From: Polaromonas sp. AET17H-212
GTDB lineage: Bacteria; Pseudomonadota; Gammaproteobacteria; Burkholderiales; Burkholderiaceae_C
DNA length: 64,000 nt
Direction of reading: 5' to 3'
Assembly (NCBI RefSeq): GCF_002379085.1
Contig: NZ_NBZW01000002.1
Coordinates: 1 to 64,000 of the forward strand
In this document: positions 52,354 through 63,195 of the stretch, in pieces
Layout of the letters: each line of letters begins with the position of its first letter
Numbering within the stretch: the stretch's first letter is position 1
The notes under the pieces: generated by a model
What the model was told of the DNA's origin: nothing
The model's input: the letters and a program-made list of their open reading frames with translations, nothing else
Database searches by the model: none
Translations under genes and position numbers: made by a program

Positions 52354-53928
52354 ATGATGATTCGCACATTCCTTTTGTTTGCTACGTTTTTTATAGCTGC
52401 CGGCACCCATGCCTTGAGCGCGGACGAGGTAAAAGGCATGGCACTCGGCGAGACAGAGGCGCGCGCCGAGGCATTGAACAAGGCCGCTGCCAACCCCGAT
52501 GACAAAACCGCCGCCTTCATCCAGGCGCTGGCTGACGATGCTGTCAAGACCGCCGGGGACAAGGTGTTTGTGATCAAGGACGACAAGGGTTTTGACCCCG
52601 TCACCGGCGCAGAAGTGAAAGTACCCGAAGGCGCCGAAGACGTGATCAACAACAACATGATGCGCGGCGAGCTGGACACGGCGCTGGCTGCGCTCAAGCT
52701 GTTCTCCAAAGACGAGAAGGTGCGAGCTGATGCCATCAAGGTGCTGGCCAGCGGCAGTGATGAATCGCGCCTGCCGCTCATCGAAAAAGCTTACGCAGCT
52801 GAAACAGTCGCTGCGCTCAAGACCGAGCTGGAGATGGTGCGCGCCACCATATTGTTGAGCAGCAGCGACAAGGCCAAACGGCTGGAAGCGGCTGCACGCC
52901 TGTCGGGCAGCAACAACCCGATCAGCAAGACCGTTTTGATCGCGCGCCTGGCGGAAGAGGACGACGCCGAAGTCAAGAGCGCGCTGCAGGCCTCGCTGCG
53001 CAAAGTCGAGTCCGCGCTGGCCTGGGGCGACAAGCTGGGCGCGGTGTTCAGCGGCGTCAGCCTGGGCAGCATCCTGCTGCTGGTGGCGCTGGGCCTGGCG
53101 ATCACCTACGGGCTGATGGGCGTCATCAACATGGCGCACGGCGAGCTGATGATGATTGGCGCTTACGCCACCTACGTGGTGCAAGGCCTGTTCCAGAAGT
53201 ATTTGCCCGGCTTGTTTGACTGGTATTTGCTGGCGGCGGTGCCTGCGGCCTTCATGGCATCGGCGTTGATGGGTGCGGCGCTGGAGCGCGGCGTGATCCG
53301 TTTTCTCTACGGCCGTCCACTCGAGACGCTGCTGGCCACCTGGGGCATCAGCCTGATGCTGCAGCAGCTGGTGCGCTCCATCTTCGGTGCGCAAAACGTC
53401 GGTGTCGAAAACCCGGTGTGGATGAGCGGCGGCGTGCAGGTGCTGGGCAATTTGTCCTTGCCCTACAACCGTCTGGTCATCATCGGTTTTGCGATTGCCG
53501 TGCTGCTGGGCATGGCCTGGCTGATCAGCAAGACGCGGCTCGGCCTGTTTGTGCGCGGCGTCACACAAAACCGGCCGATTGCCTCCTGCATGGGCGTGAA
53601 CACGGCGCGGGTGGACACCTATGCCTTTGCGCTGGGTTCGGGCATTGCGGGCCTGGCCGGCTGCGCGCTGAGCCAGGTCGGCAACGTCGGCCCGGACCTG
53701 GGCCAGGGCTATATTGTCGATGCCTTCATGGTGGTGGTGCTGGGCGGCGTGGGCCAGCTGGCCGGCACCGTGTACGCCGCCATGGGCCTGGGCATCCTGA
53801 ACAAATTCCTCGAGGGCTGGACCGGCGCGGTGCTGGCCAAGATTGCGGTGCTGGTGCTCATCATCATCTTCATTCAAAAACGTCCGCAGGGCATCTTCGC
53901 AATGAAGGGCCGCTCAGCGGAAGCATGA
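52354..53928 (+). CDS. urtB: Urea ABC transporter permease UrtB
   Basis: One of the two inner-membrane permeases of the urea transporter. The 524-residue protein has a signal sequence (MMIRTFLLFATFFIAAGTHA), a ~200-residue alpha-helical periplasmic N-domain that is typical of UrtB, and a LivH-like permease domain from ~residue 235 (SILLLVALGLAITYGLMGVI, NMAHGELMMIGAYATY). The DNA of the signal peptide (52380-52400) resembles one half of the dispersed repeat. It ends 1 bp before urtC. Confidence 0.96.
   Translation: MMIRTFLLFATFFIAAGTHALSADEVKGMALGETEARAEALNKAAANPDDKTAAFIQALADDAVKTAGDKVFVIKDDKGFDPVTGAEVKVPEGAEDVINNNMMRGELDTALAALKLFSKDEKVRADAIKVLASGSDESRLPLIEKAYAAETVAALKTELEMVRATILLSSSDKAKRLEAAARLSGSNNPISKTVLIARLAEEDDAEVKSALQASLRKVESALAWGDKLGAVFSGVSLGSILLLVALGLAITYGLMGVINMAHGELMMIGAYATYVVQGLFQKYLPGLFDWYLLAAVPAAFMASALMGAALERGVIRFLYGRPLETLLATWGISLMLQQLVRSIFGAQNVGVENPVWMSGGVQVLGNLSLPYNRLVIIGFAIAVLLGMAWLISKTRLGLFVRGVTQNRPIASCMGVNTARVDTYAFALGSGIAGLAGCALSQVGNVGPDLGQGYIVDAFMVVVLGGVGQLAGTVYAAMGLGILNKFLEGWTGAVLAKIAVLVLIIIFIQKRPQGIFAMKGRSAEA
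52380..52400 (+). repeat. Partial dispersed repeat within the urtB signal sequence
   Basis: TGCTACGTTTTTTATAGCTG matches the half-module TGCTAT-N-TTTTTATAGCTG of the dispersed repeat and encodes the hydrophobic ATFFIAA. The second half (GGGCTG.AGGCC) is not recognisable, so this may be chance. Confidence 0.3.
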
Positions 53929-53929
53929 C

Positions 53930-55044
53930 ATGACCCCATCCATACCTTCGATCACACTGCCGGCCAAGGACCCCTTGCTCACACGGGCTGGCTGGAGCGC
54001 CTTCATCGTGTCGCTGCTCCTGGTTTGCGCGCTGGCGCCGGTGCTGAACCTGATGGTGCCCGAGACCAACATGTTCCACATGAGCACCTACGCGGTCGCG
54101 CTGCTCGGCAAGATCATGTGTTACGCCATTGTGGCGCTGGCCATGGACCTGATCTGGGGCTACACCGGCATCTTGTCGCTGGGGCACGGCCTGTTCTTTG
54201 CGCTGGGCGGCTACGCCATGGGCATGTATTTGATGCGCCAGATCGGCCGCGACGGCAACTACAAAAGCGACTTGCCCGACTTCATGGTGTTTCTCGACTG
54301 GAAAGCGTTGCCCTGGCATTGGACCTTCAGCGACAGCTTTGTCGCCACGCTGTTCCTGATCGTGCTGGTGCCTGGCGTGGTGGCCTTCGTGTTTGGCTAC
54401 TTTGCCTTCCGCTCGCGCATCAAGGGTGTGTATTTTTCCATCATCACGCAGGCCATGACGTTCGCGGCCATGCTGCTGTTCTTCCGCAATGAAACCGGCT
54501 TCGGCGGCAATAACGGCTTCACCGACTTCAAGCGCATTCTCGACACACCGATTGCCACACCCACCATGCGCATGGGGCTCTTCGTCATCACCGGTCTGAC
54601 CTTGCTCGGTTTCTTCCTGTTTGCCAGGTGGCTGGTGCGCAGCAAGTTTGGCCGGGTGCTGCAGGCGATCCGCGACGCCGAGACCCGTGTGATGTTCTCG
54701 GGCTACAACCCGATCGGCTACAAGCTGACCATCTGGACCCTGTCGGCCGTGATGTGCGGCATTGCCGGCGCCCTGTATGTGCCGCAGGTGGGCATCATCA
54801 ACCCGAGTGAAATGAGCCCGGCCAACTCGATCGAGATGGCGATCTGGGCGGCGGTCGGCGGGCGTGCCACCTTGGTGGGCCCCATTCTCGGCGCCTTCAT
54901 TGTCAACGGCGCCAAGAGCTGGCTGACGGTGGCCTATCCCGAGTACTGGCTGTATTTCCTGGGCATGCTGTTCATCGCGGTCACGCTGTTCCTGCCCAAT
55001 GGAGTGGTTGGCCTGGTCAAAAAACTCCGCAAAGGGGGTGAGAA

Positions 55045-55048
<4 letters not shown>
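53930..55048 (+). CDS. urtC: Urea ABC transporter permease UrtC
   Basis: The second permease, LivM-like. The 372-residue protein has about ten transmembrane helices; family motifs are LIWGYTGILSLGHGLFFALG, FGYFAFRSRIKGVYFSIITQ and the C-terminal loop FSGYNPIGYKLTIWTLSAVM. The periplasmic insert around GNYKSDLPDFMVFLDWK is characteristic of UrtC. Its stop overlaps the urtD start (ATGA), so urtC and urtD are translationally coupled. Confidence 0.96.
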
Positions 55049-55926
<878 letters not shown>

Positions 55927-55974
55927 TTTCGCCAACGCCCGGAGCGAGTCTGTCCGCGCTTCCGTGGTCCGCCA

Positions 55975-56527
55975 ACAAGCCGGGGGTTGCCCGGCGGCAA
56001 CTCACTTTCTTTTGCTTCGCCAAAAGAAAGTAAGCAAAGAAAAGGCGACCCTGCTGTCTGCGTCCCCCTTCGCTTGCGCTACGGGGGCAACCTGCGGTGC
56101 TCGGTCCAGCCGGGGCCGGGCTCGAACTCGCCTTCGGCTCAGACAATCGCCCGTCCTGATCCGTCTGGACCTCCGCTCCTCGGCGCAGCCAGAAGGGTGG
56201 TGGGACCGGAAGCGGGTTCGGGTACGGAATCGGGCTCCGGCGAGGACGCGCTTTGCGCGTCCTCGCCTCCCCGTATCGGTATTGGTTTTCGGTATCCGTT
56301 CCCCCCAACCCGTCGGGCTGGGCCGAGGAGCGCAGGCAAAAGCGGATCAGGGCTCGCGATTGTCTGAGCGAAGCGAGTTCGAGCGAGACCCCGCTTTTGT
56401 CGAGCACCGCAGGTTGCCTGGAGCGAAGCGGAAGGACCCAGACCATCGGGTCGCCTTTCTTTTGGGTACTTTTCTTTGGCGACGCAAAGAAAAGTGCCTC
56501 GCCCGCCGGGGCGAGACCCGGCTTGCC
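55975..56527. repeat. Large imperfect palindrome between urtD and urtE
   Basis: The left arm (about 55975-56210) and the reverse complement of the right arm (about 56290-56527) match over nearly their whole length: AAGCCGGG, CTTTCTTTTGCTTCGCCAAA versus CTTTTCTTTGCGTCGCCAAA, AGGCGACC, GGCAACCTGCGGTGCTCG, CTCGAACTCGC, CTCAGACAATCGC, CTGATCCG and CTCCTCGGC-CAGCC-GA-GGG. The centre is a 13-bp hairpin (56239-56267). A half copy is at 138-241. I recognise this as a repetitive element of Comamonadaceae. Open frames within it are not genes. It occupies almost all of the 633-bp urtD-urtE gap. Confidence 0.88.
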
Positions 56528-56559
56528 ACGCAGACAACAGACTTGACGAGAAACACGAA

Positions 56560-57252
56560 ATGCTAAACGTCAAAAACATCAACCAGTACTACGGCGGCTC
56601 CCACATCCTGCGCGACGTGAGTCTGGAAGCCCACCTCGGCAAGGTCACCGTGCTGCTCGGCCGCAACGGCGTCGGCAAAACCACCTTGCTCAAGTCGCTG
56701 ATGGGCCTGGTGCCGATCAAGACCGGCACCATTGAATTCGCCGGCAAGGCTATCCAGAACGCCACCCCTTACGAACGCGCGCGCGCCGGCATCGGTTTTG
56801 TGCCGCAGGGCCGTGAGATTTTCGCTCGCCTGACGGTGGAGGAAAACCTGCGCATGGGGCTGGCCTACAAAAGCGCCAGCACACCGATTCCTGCCGAGCT
56901 GTACGAGCTGTTCCCGGTGCTCAAGCAGATGCTGAACCGCCGTGGTGGCGACCTCTCGGGCGGGCAGCAGCAGCAACTCGCGATTGCGCGCGCGCTGGCG
57001 GCCAGGCCCAAGCTGCTGATCCTGGACGAGCCGACCGAGGGCATCCAGCCCAGCATCATCAAGGACATCGGCCGTGTCATCCGTATGCTGGCCGACCGCG
57101 GCGACATGGCCATCCTGCTGGTCGAGCAGTACTACGATTTTGCGGAAGAACTGGCCGACGACTACCTGGTGATGGAACGCGGCGAGTTCATTGCGCGCGG
57201 CAACGGCAAGGACATGCAGGCCAACGGCGTGCGGCAACTGGTCGCGATCTAG
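56560..57252 (+). CDS. urtE: Urea ABC transporter ATP-binding protein UrtE
   Basis: A LivF-like ATPase of 230 residues: MLNVKNINQYYGGSHILRDV at the start, Walker A GRNGVGKTT, signature LSGGQQQQLAIARAL, Walker B LLILDEPTEGIQP and switch His replaced by Gln (LLVEQYYDF), as in this subfamily. The ATG at 56560 is used; longer frames run into the palindrome. It completes the transporter but sits 633 bp from urtD instead of the usual overlap. Confidence 0.96.
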   Translation: MLNVKNINQYYGGSHILRDVSLEAHLGKVTVLLGRNGVGKTTLLKSLMGLVPIKTGTIEFAGKAIQNATPYERARAGIGFVPQGREIFARLTVEENLRMGLAYKSASTPIPAELYELFPVLKQMLNRRGGDLSGGQQQQLAIARALAARPKLLILDEPTEGIQPSIIKDIGRVIRMLADRGDMAILLVEQYYDFAEELADDYLVMERGEFIARGNGKDMQANGVRQLVAI

Positions 57253-57276
57253 CGACCGGCCAAGCCGGCCGCGTCC

Positions 57277-58488
57277 TCACTTCGACCGGAAAATAATTTC
57301 CTTCATGCGCTGAAGCCTGGGAGCGACCACCGGCACCGTCAGCATGGTGCTGGCAATCGCCATCAAGAGCAGGGCGGTGAAGGTTTCGTTGGTGATGATG
57401 CCTTTGTCTAGCAGGATGTTGACAAAGATGATCATGATCAGCGCCTTGGTTTGCAGCAGCCAGCCGATGATGGAACTTTCACCGGGCGCCCACTTGAGCA
57501 GCTTGCCGGCGATGTGGACGCCGATCAGCTTGCCGGCCACCGAGGCCACCAGCAGTACCGCTGCAGCGATGAACACGGCTTCGCCGCCCACCGACCAGTT
57601 GGTGCGCAGGCCGGTACTCAGGAAAAACACCGGCATCATCACCAGCAGCACGTGGTGGCGCAGCAGGTCCATGTGTTCCTGGTTGAACCACTCGCCGTCC
57701 ATGACCGCGCCCGCCAGGAAGGCGCCCACCATGTAGTGCAGGCCGGCCCAGTCCGCACCAAAGGCGCAGATGATGAGCCAGATGAGGCCGGCGTACCAGC
57801 GGTCGCGTTCCGGCAGCCAGACCATGAGTTTTCGAAAAGAGTAAGCAAGGACGCCAAAGGCCGCGAGAAAGCCGGCTTGGCGGCCGACACGCTCCCAGTC
57901 CATCAGGATCAGGGCCAGCACGCCCCAGATCGCGATGTCGTCCAGGCTGGCATAACGCAGGATGCGCTGGCCGATGGGCTGGCGCAGGATGGCGAGCTTT
58001 TCCATCAGCAGGATCAGGATGGGCAGGGCGGTGACGGCGCAGGCCATGCCCACGCCCATGACAAACTGCCAGCGCATGCCCTGCGGGCCGACCCAGCCCT
58101 CGTACATCAGCATGCCGGCGGCGGCCGCGCAGCCGAACAGCAGCGGGGTGCCCAGCGCCAGGCCGGCGGTGATGGTGCTCTCGCGCCGGTGGGCCCAGGC
58201 TTTTTTCAGGTCGAGCTCGATGCCGGCGATCCAGACAAACACCATCACCGCCCACCAGGCGATGCCGTTGAGCGACTGCACAACCGGCGCGCTGAACACG
58301 AAGGCGTAATAGTCGGGGTAGAGCTTGCCCAGGATGCCGGGCCCGAGCAGGATGCCGGCAATGATCTGCACCACCACCAGCGGCGCGTAGTAGTCGGTCT
58401 TGAAGACCCGCCAGATCAGGTAGGGCACCGTAAAAATGATCGCCATGGCGATCAGGTAGATCTCGGTCGTGGTCATCGCGGCAGGCAT
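57277..58488 (-). CDS. CPA2-type cation/proton antiporter
   Basis: A 403-residue inner-membrane protein of the monovalent cation:proton antiporter-2 family. About 12 helices are seen. The conserved region VGMACAVTALPILILLMEKL, then YASLDDIAIWGVLALILMDWE carries the Asp-Asp that resembles the ion-binding ND/DD motif. There is no RCK (TrkA-N) nucleotide-binding domain at the C-terminus, unlike KefB/KefC. A GTG start at 58524 is possible; the ATG at 58488 is preferred. It converges on urtE. Confidence 0.88.
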   Translation of the reverse strand: MPAAMTTTEIYLIAMAIIFTVPYLIWRVFKTDYYAPLVVVQIIAGILLGPGILGKLYPDYYAFVFSAPVVQSLNGIAWWAVMVFVWIAGIELDLKKAWAHRRESTITAGLALGTPLLFGCAAAAGMLMYEGWVGPQGMRWQFVMGVGMACAVTALPILILLMEKLAILRQPIGQRILRYASLDDIAIWGVLALILMDWERVGRQAGFLAAFGVLAYSFRKLMVWLPERDRWYAGLIWLIICAFGADWAGLHYMVGAFLAGAVMDGEWFNQEHMDLLRHHVLLVMMPVFFLSTGLRTNWSVGGEAVFIAAAVLLVASVAGKLIGVHIAGKLLKWAPGESSIIGWLLQTKALIMIIFVNILLDKGIITNETFTALLLMAIASTMLTVPVVAPRLQRMKEIIFRSK

Positions 58489-58592
58489 GGCTTTTCCCGT
58501 GTTGTTGTTGCTGGATGCGTGCACCGGGCGCGCCGTGCCTGCCCCGAACGCGGCAACGTGGGGGCTTGCGCGTCAGGTTCGGAATGACAAGT

Positions 58593-59396
58593 TTAGCGGC
58601 GCGTTGCCTGGTACAGCGGCATCACCGTTGGCAGCAAGGCCTGGATCTGCTGCACGCGGCTGCTGTCGCTGGGGTGGCTGCTCAGGAAGTCGCCGCCACC
58701 GGTGCTGCCTGCACTGGCCATTTTCTGCCACAGGCTGACGCCGGCCTGGGGGTTGTAGCCGGCGCGTGCCGTCAACTCCAGGCCGATGCGGTCGGCTTCG
58801 CTTTCATGCGAACGGCTGAAACGCGTGGCCACCAGCGCTTCGTAGGCGGCTTCCGTGAGTTGTGAGGTGCCGCCACCCAGACCCAGCAACTGGGTGCCGA
58901 TGCCGATGGCGGTCTGCGCGGCCGCCGCCTGGGACACCTGTTCGCGCGAGTGCTCACGCAGGGCATGGGCAATTTCGTGGCCCATCACGACGGCAATTTC
59001 GTCATCGCTGAGGTTGAGTCTGGACACCAGGCCGGTGTAGAACATGATTTTTCCGCCAGGCATGCAAAAGGCATTGAGCTGGTCGCTGGTGATCAGGTTG
59101 ACTTCCCACTGCCAGCGCGGTGCGTCGGCACGGAACACCGCCGTTTGCGGTGCTATGCGGGCGGCCACGGCACGCACGCGGGCCAGCATGGCTGCATTGG
59201 TGTTGAGGATGCCTTTGGCGCTGGCTTCGGCCTTGAGCTTGGCGTAACTTTGGGCCGCCATCTGGTCCAGCTCCGCAGACGACACCAGCAGGAGCTGCGA
59301 GCGCGAGGCACCGACGGCACCGCCTTCGGTGGTGCTGGCGCATCCGGTGAAGAGCAGGGTGATGGCCACCAGGGCAGGGGTCAGAAAGGTTTTCAT
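58593..59396 (-). CDS. M48 family metalloprotease lipoprotein
   Basis: A 267-residue lipoprotein: signal MKTFLTPALVAITLLFTG with lipobox FTGC, then an M48 (Ste24/LoiP-like) domain with the zinc motif HEIAH in VVMGHEIAHALREHSREQ and a downstream Glu ligand in HESEADRIGLEL. LoiP-type proteases process misfolded proteins near the outer membrane. The ATG at 59396 gives the signal peptide. It lies between ureD and the antiporter and is not known to belong to urease. Confidence 0.92.
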   Translation of the reverse strand: MKTFLTPALVAITLLFTGCASTTEGGAVGASRSQLLLVSSAELDQMAAQSYAKLKAEASAKGILNTNAAMLARVRAVAARIAPQTAVFRADAPRWQWEVNLITSDQLNAFCMPGGKIMFYTGLVSRLNLSDDEIAVVMGHEIAHALREHSREQVSQAAAAQTAIGIGTQLLGLGGGTSQLTEAAYEALVATRFSRSHESEADRIGLELTARAGYNPQAGVSLWQKMASAGSTGGGDFLSSHPSDSSRVQQIQALLPTVMPLYQATRR

Positions 59397-59522
59397 GAGC
59401 GTCTCGCAGATCAATGTTTTAGGGGCAATGGCGCTTCCGATTTTGCGCCGCTGGCGCTCCGCACCCGGTAGGACGGCCAGCAAACATGGTGTAGGTCGCA
59501 GGCGGCAAATGCCGCCTGACGA

Positions 59523-60353
59523 TCAGGCCGACCAGATGCGCGGGCTGGGTGCGTCTTTTCCCCAGAAGTGCTGGCGCCAGACCTTCCAGACCTGCTTGAG
59601 CAGGACCATGGCCGGCTCGACCAGTGGCGCCAACACCCGAACCACCACCACCTGCGCATCGGGGCTGGTGGCGCCCGCGGCGGCGCTCAGCGGATGCGCC
59701 TCCAGCACCTGCCGCGCCAGATCCAGTGCCAGTTGCCGGCGCTGGCGCTCGAGCTTGCTGCCGGCGGCAAAAAACAGGGTGGCGATGCAGCGTTGGCCGG
59801 CCAGGCCCAGGGGGCTGTTCATCAGCAGCAGGTCGTCGGCCCGGATGCGTGCGCGTTCCAGCCAGACGCCCGGCAACTCGATGTGCTGGCAAAAGCTGCC
59901 TTGCTCAAAGGGCAGGTTGGCGCTGGGCAGGCCCAGCGCGGTGATGTCCCAGCCCAGCAGTTCGGCCCCGGGCGTCAGATCCAGCGTCAGGTGGTTTTCG
60001 GCCAGGCAGCCGCTGTAACACAGCGCTTCCATCGGCAGCCACTCGGCGCGCGCGCCGGCTTCCAGGCGCAGGCGCGTGCGCTGCAGGGCGGTTTCACCCG
60101 CCGACCGGTAAAAGCGCGTGGCGCCGGGCGTGGTGATCAGGCCGTGGCTGCCGGCGGCCGCCGTGACCGCGATGTCCAGCGTGTCGCCGCCCACCAGGCC
60201 GCCCGGTGGGTGCACCAGCACGTTGTGGCACACGGCGTCGCCCTCGGGGTACAGGCTTTGCAGGATGCGCAACGGGCCGTCATGGCGGAAGTGGGCGACG
60301 GTCTTGCCGGCCTGCAAGGTGTAGTCGAGGGAGAGCGTTGCGTTCCAGGCCAT
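59523..60353 (-). CDS. ureD: Urease accessory protein UreD
   Basis: UreD is the scaffold that joins apo-urease to UreF and UreG for nickel insertion. The 276-residue protein has the family motifs YPEGDAVCHNVLVHPPGGLVGGD, THLITTPGATRFYRS-like LITTPGATRFYR, EWLPMEALCYSGC and the C-terminal VWRQHFWGKDAPSPRIW. It is normally the first gene of the urease operon; here it is about 27 kb from ureA, on the same strand and downstream of cphA, and has its own leader containing a dispersed repeat. Confidence 0.96.
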   Translation of the reverse strand: MAWNATLSLDYTLQAGKTVAHFRHDGPLRILQSLYPEGDAVCHNVLVHPPGGLVGGDTLDIAVTAAAGSHGLITTPGATRFYRSAGETALQRTRLRLEAGARAEWLPMEALCYSGCLAENHLTLDLTPGAELLGWDITALGLPSANLPFEQGSFCQHIELPGVWLERARIRADDLLLMNSPLGLAGQRCIATLFFAAGSKLERQRRQLALDLARQVLEAHPLSAAAGATSPDAQVVVVRVLAPLVEPAMVLLKQVWKVWRQHFWGKDAPSPRIWSA

Positions 60354-60398
60354 CGATGGAGTTTACCCCGCGGCCCGCCGCGATTCTGCCTCAAGAAC

Positions 60399-60450
60399 GC
60401 TATTGAATTTATAGCTGCTTGCGCGCGTTTTTATTGGGCTGTGGCTATTA
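60399..60450 (+). repeat. Dispersed intergenic repeat, copy 4
   Basis: TATTGAATTTATAGCTGCTT followed by GCGCG and, further on, TTATTGGGCTGTGGCTATTA align base for base with copy 2 (23102-23152). It fills the cphA-ureD gap. Confidence 0.75.
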
Positions 60451-60533
60451 TTTCCATAAATTTCGCCGGGCTGGCGGGCGCGCCTCAATGCAGCTTTGAG
60501 ATGCTGGCCGCGGCGTCAAGGCTGACCCCGCGT

Positions 60534-63128
60534 TCAGGCCAGCGCGACTTGCTTCAGATCGCTGGCTTCTTTCACCCGTTTGGCCAGGTGCGCCAGCGCT
60601 TCTTGCACCTGGTCAACCAGGATCAGGCACAGGTCGCCCGGCTCCAAGCGGGCCAGTGCGGTGTCGATGGCCAGGAACTCGCCATGGATTTCCTCGATGT
60701 GGGTGGTGCGGCTGGCGCCCACCAGGCCTTCGCGCAGCAGGCCCATGACCTCGCCGTCGGCGCGGCCGCGCTGGGCGGCATCCTGATAGAGCAGGACATC
60801 GTCAAAAGCGTGACCGAGGATGATGGTCTGGTCGCGGATGTCGTTGTCCCGGCGGTCGCCCGCGCCGCTGATGACCACGCTGCGGCGTTTGGCCGGCATC
60901 GCTTCCACCGCGCTGACCAGCGCGCGCATGGCGTCGGGGTTGTGGCCGTAGTCGGCAATCACGGTGGCGCCGCGGTAGTCCATCACGTTGAAGCGGCCGG
61001 GCGCGTTGTGCGCATCGTTGACAAAGCTGGCAAGTCCGCTTTTGAGGGTGTCCCAGGTCAGACCGACGGCCCAGGCGGCGGCCAGTGCCGCCATGACGTT
61101 TTCGACCTGGAAGCCGATGCTGCCGTTGCGTGTCAGCGGAATGCTGTGCAGCGGCACACGTTCACGCCAGGCGCCTTCGGCTGCGACCAGCGCGTTGCCG
61201 TCCACGTAGACCGTGCGTTTGCCCTGGGCGCGGTGGGTGGCCATCAGCGGGTGGTGCCGGTCGACAGCAAAAAAGATCACGTTGCCAGGGCAGGTGGGCG
61301 CCATGGCCGCAACGATGGGGTCGGCCGCGTTGAGCACGGCGTAGCCGGTCGGTGCGACGTTCTGCACAATCACGCGCTTGAGCACCGCCAGGTCTTCGAC
61401 CGTGGTGATGTAGTTCAGGCCCAGGTGGTCGCCGGTGCCGACGTTGGTGACCACCGCCACTTCGCAGCGGTCAAAGCCCAGGCCTTCTCGCAGCACACCG
61501 CCGCGTGCCACTTCGAACACGGCGGCATCGACGTCGGGGTGCATCAGCACGTTGCGCGCGCTTTTCGGGCCGCTGCAGTCGCCGCTGTCGGTCTGGCGGC
61601 CGTTGACATAAACACCGTCGGTGTTGGTCATGCCGCAGCGCAGGCCGCTGGCGGTCAGCAGGTGCGAAATCAGGCGGGTGACGGTGGTTTTGCCGTTGGT
61701 GCCGGTCACGGCGACCACCGGCACGCGGCCGTCATCGCCCGGTGCAAACAGCTCGTTGATCATTGCGCCGCCAACGGCGCGGCCCTTGCCATAGGACGGC
61801 GACAAATGCATGCGCAGGCCGGGCGCGGCGTTGACCTCGACCACGCCGCCGTTTTGCGCTTCGAGCGGTCGCAGCACGCTTTCGCAGACGATGTCCACGC
61901 CGCAAATGTGCAGGCCCACCATCTGCGCGGCGGCCACCGCACGCGCGGCGACGTCGGGGTGCACGTCGCCGGTCACATCGGTGGCGGTGCCGCCGGTGCT
62001 GAGGTTGGCGTTGTTGCGCAGGATCACGCGCCGGCCGCGCGCCGGAATCGAGTCTGGTGTGAGGTCCTGCACGTGCAGGCGGGCCACGGCGATGTCGTCA
62101 AAACGGATCTTGGTCAGCGAGGTGGCATGGCCTTCGCCGCGGCGCGGGTCCTGGTTGACGATGTCGACCAGTTCACGCACCGTGTGCAGGCCATCGCCCA
62201 GCACCTGCGGGGGTTCGCGCCGCGAGGCGGCCACCAGCTTGTTGCCGACCACCAGCAGGCGGAAGTCGTTGCCGGGCAGGAATTTTTCCACCATGACGGT
62301 GCCGTATTCGGCCGCTGCACGGAAGGCGATCTCGAGGTGGTCACGGTCCACGATGTTGACCGTGACGCCCTTGCCCTGGTTGCCGTCCTGCGGTTTGAGC
62401 ACCACCGGCAGGCCAATCTGCAAGGCGGCGGCCCAGGCTTCGTCAGGGTCGGCGACAGGCCGGCCCATGGGCACCGGCACACCGGCGGCGAGCAGCAGCT
62501 TTTTGGTCAGATCCTTGTCCTGGGCAATCGATTCGGACACCGCGCTGGTGGCATCGAGTTCGGCGGCCTGAATGCGGCGCTGGCGCGAGCCCCAGCCGAA
62601 CTGCACCAGGCTGCCCTTGGTCAGGCGCTTGTACGGAATGCCGCGGGCGACGGCCGCGTCCACAATGGCGCCGGTGCTGGGTCCGATGCGTTCGTCCTCG
62701 TCGAGGTCGCGCAACTGGGCGATCGCGGCTTCCATGTCGAAGCTGGTTTCATTGAGTGCGGCATGGACCAGCGCCTGGGCCAGCTCCATCGCCAGCCGGC
62801 CGACCGCCTCTTCGCTGTATTCGACCACGGTCTGGTAAACACCGTCCTCGAGCGTGGCGGCGGTGTGGCTGAAAGTCACGGGGCAACCGGCCTGGGCCTG
62901 CAAGGCCAGCGCCGCCGATTCCAGCACATGGGCCAGCGACACGGGCCCCACATAACCACTGGGACGCAACGCGCCTATGGCGGGAAACAGTGAACGCACG
63001 CGTGGCTCAAAGCCGGGCAGGGCGTCGATGGCGCACTCGGCCTGCGTGCAGGTGATGATGGCCTCGAGCGCCGTATGGCGGCTCCAGAGGTTGGGGCCGC
63101 GCAGCGCACGGATGCGGGTAACTTTCAT
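60534..63128 (-). CDS. cphA: Cyanophycin synthetase
   Basis: CphA polymerises Asp and Arg into cyanophycin, a nitrogen storage polymer, using ATP. The 864-residue protein has an N-terminal domain, an ATP-grasp domain (~220-470; DKDLTKKLLLAAGVPVP, VVLKPQDGNQGKGVTVNI, VDIVCE..., EVNAAPGLRMHL) and a Mur-ligase-like domain with Walker A GTNGKTT at 476-482, GDCSGPKSARNVLMHPDVDA and IADYGHNPDAM. All active-site motifs are intact. It is 67 bp downstream of the paralogue cphA' and upstream of ureD. Confidence 0.96.
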   Translation of the reverse strand: MKVTRIRALRGPNLWSRHTALEAIITCTQAECAIDALPGFEPRVRSLFPAIGALRPSGYVGPVSLAHVLESAALALQAQAGCPVTFSHTAATLEDGVYQTVVEYSEEAVGRLAMELAQALVHAALNETSFDMEAAIAQLRDLDEDERIGPSTGAIVDAAVARGIPYKRLTKGSLVQFGWGSRQRRIQAAELDATSAVSESIAQDKDLTKKLLLAAGVPVPMGRPVADPDEAWAAALQIGLPVVLKPQDGNQGKGVTVNIVDRDHLEIAFRAAAEYGTVMVEKFLPGNDFRLLVVGNKLVAASRREPPQVLGDGLHTVRELVDIVNQDPRRGEGHATSLTKIRFDDIAVARLHVQDLTPDSIPARGRRVILRNNANLSTGGTATDVTGDVHPDVAARAVAAAQMVGLHICGVDIVCESVLRPLEAQNGGVVEVNAAPGLRMHLSPSYGKGRAVGGAMINELFAPGDDGRVPVVAVTGTNGKTTVTRLISHLLTASGLRCGMTNTDGVYVNGRQTDSGDCSGPKSARNVLMHPDVDAAVFEVARGGVLREGLGFDRCEVAVVTNVGTGDHLGLNYITTVEDLAVLKRVIVQNVAPTGYAVLNAADPIVAAMAPTCPGNVIFFAVDRHHPLMATHRAQGKRTVYVDGNALVAAEGAWRERVPLHSIPLTRNGSIGFQVENVMAALAAAWAVGLTWDTLKSGLASFVNDAHNAPGRFNVMDYRGATVIADYGHNPDAMRALVSAVEAMPAKRRSVVISGAGDRRDNDIRDQTIILGHAFDDVLLYQDAAQRGRADGEVMGLLREGLVGASRTTHIEEIHGEFLAIDTALARLEPGDLCLILVDQVQEALAHLAKRVKEASDLKQVALA

Positions 63129-63195
63129 CGGTGTGTCTTTCCGGGCTGGGGGTCACGGGAGGGACGTTTTGCGAGGGAACCGGTGTTCAAGGTGT

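Noticed and set aside
59568..62993. Very long (1141-codon) open frame opposite ureD and cphA
   Set aside because: Antisense to two well-identified genes; arises from codon bias with high GC at third positions.
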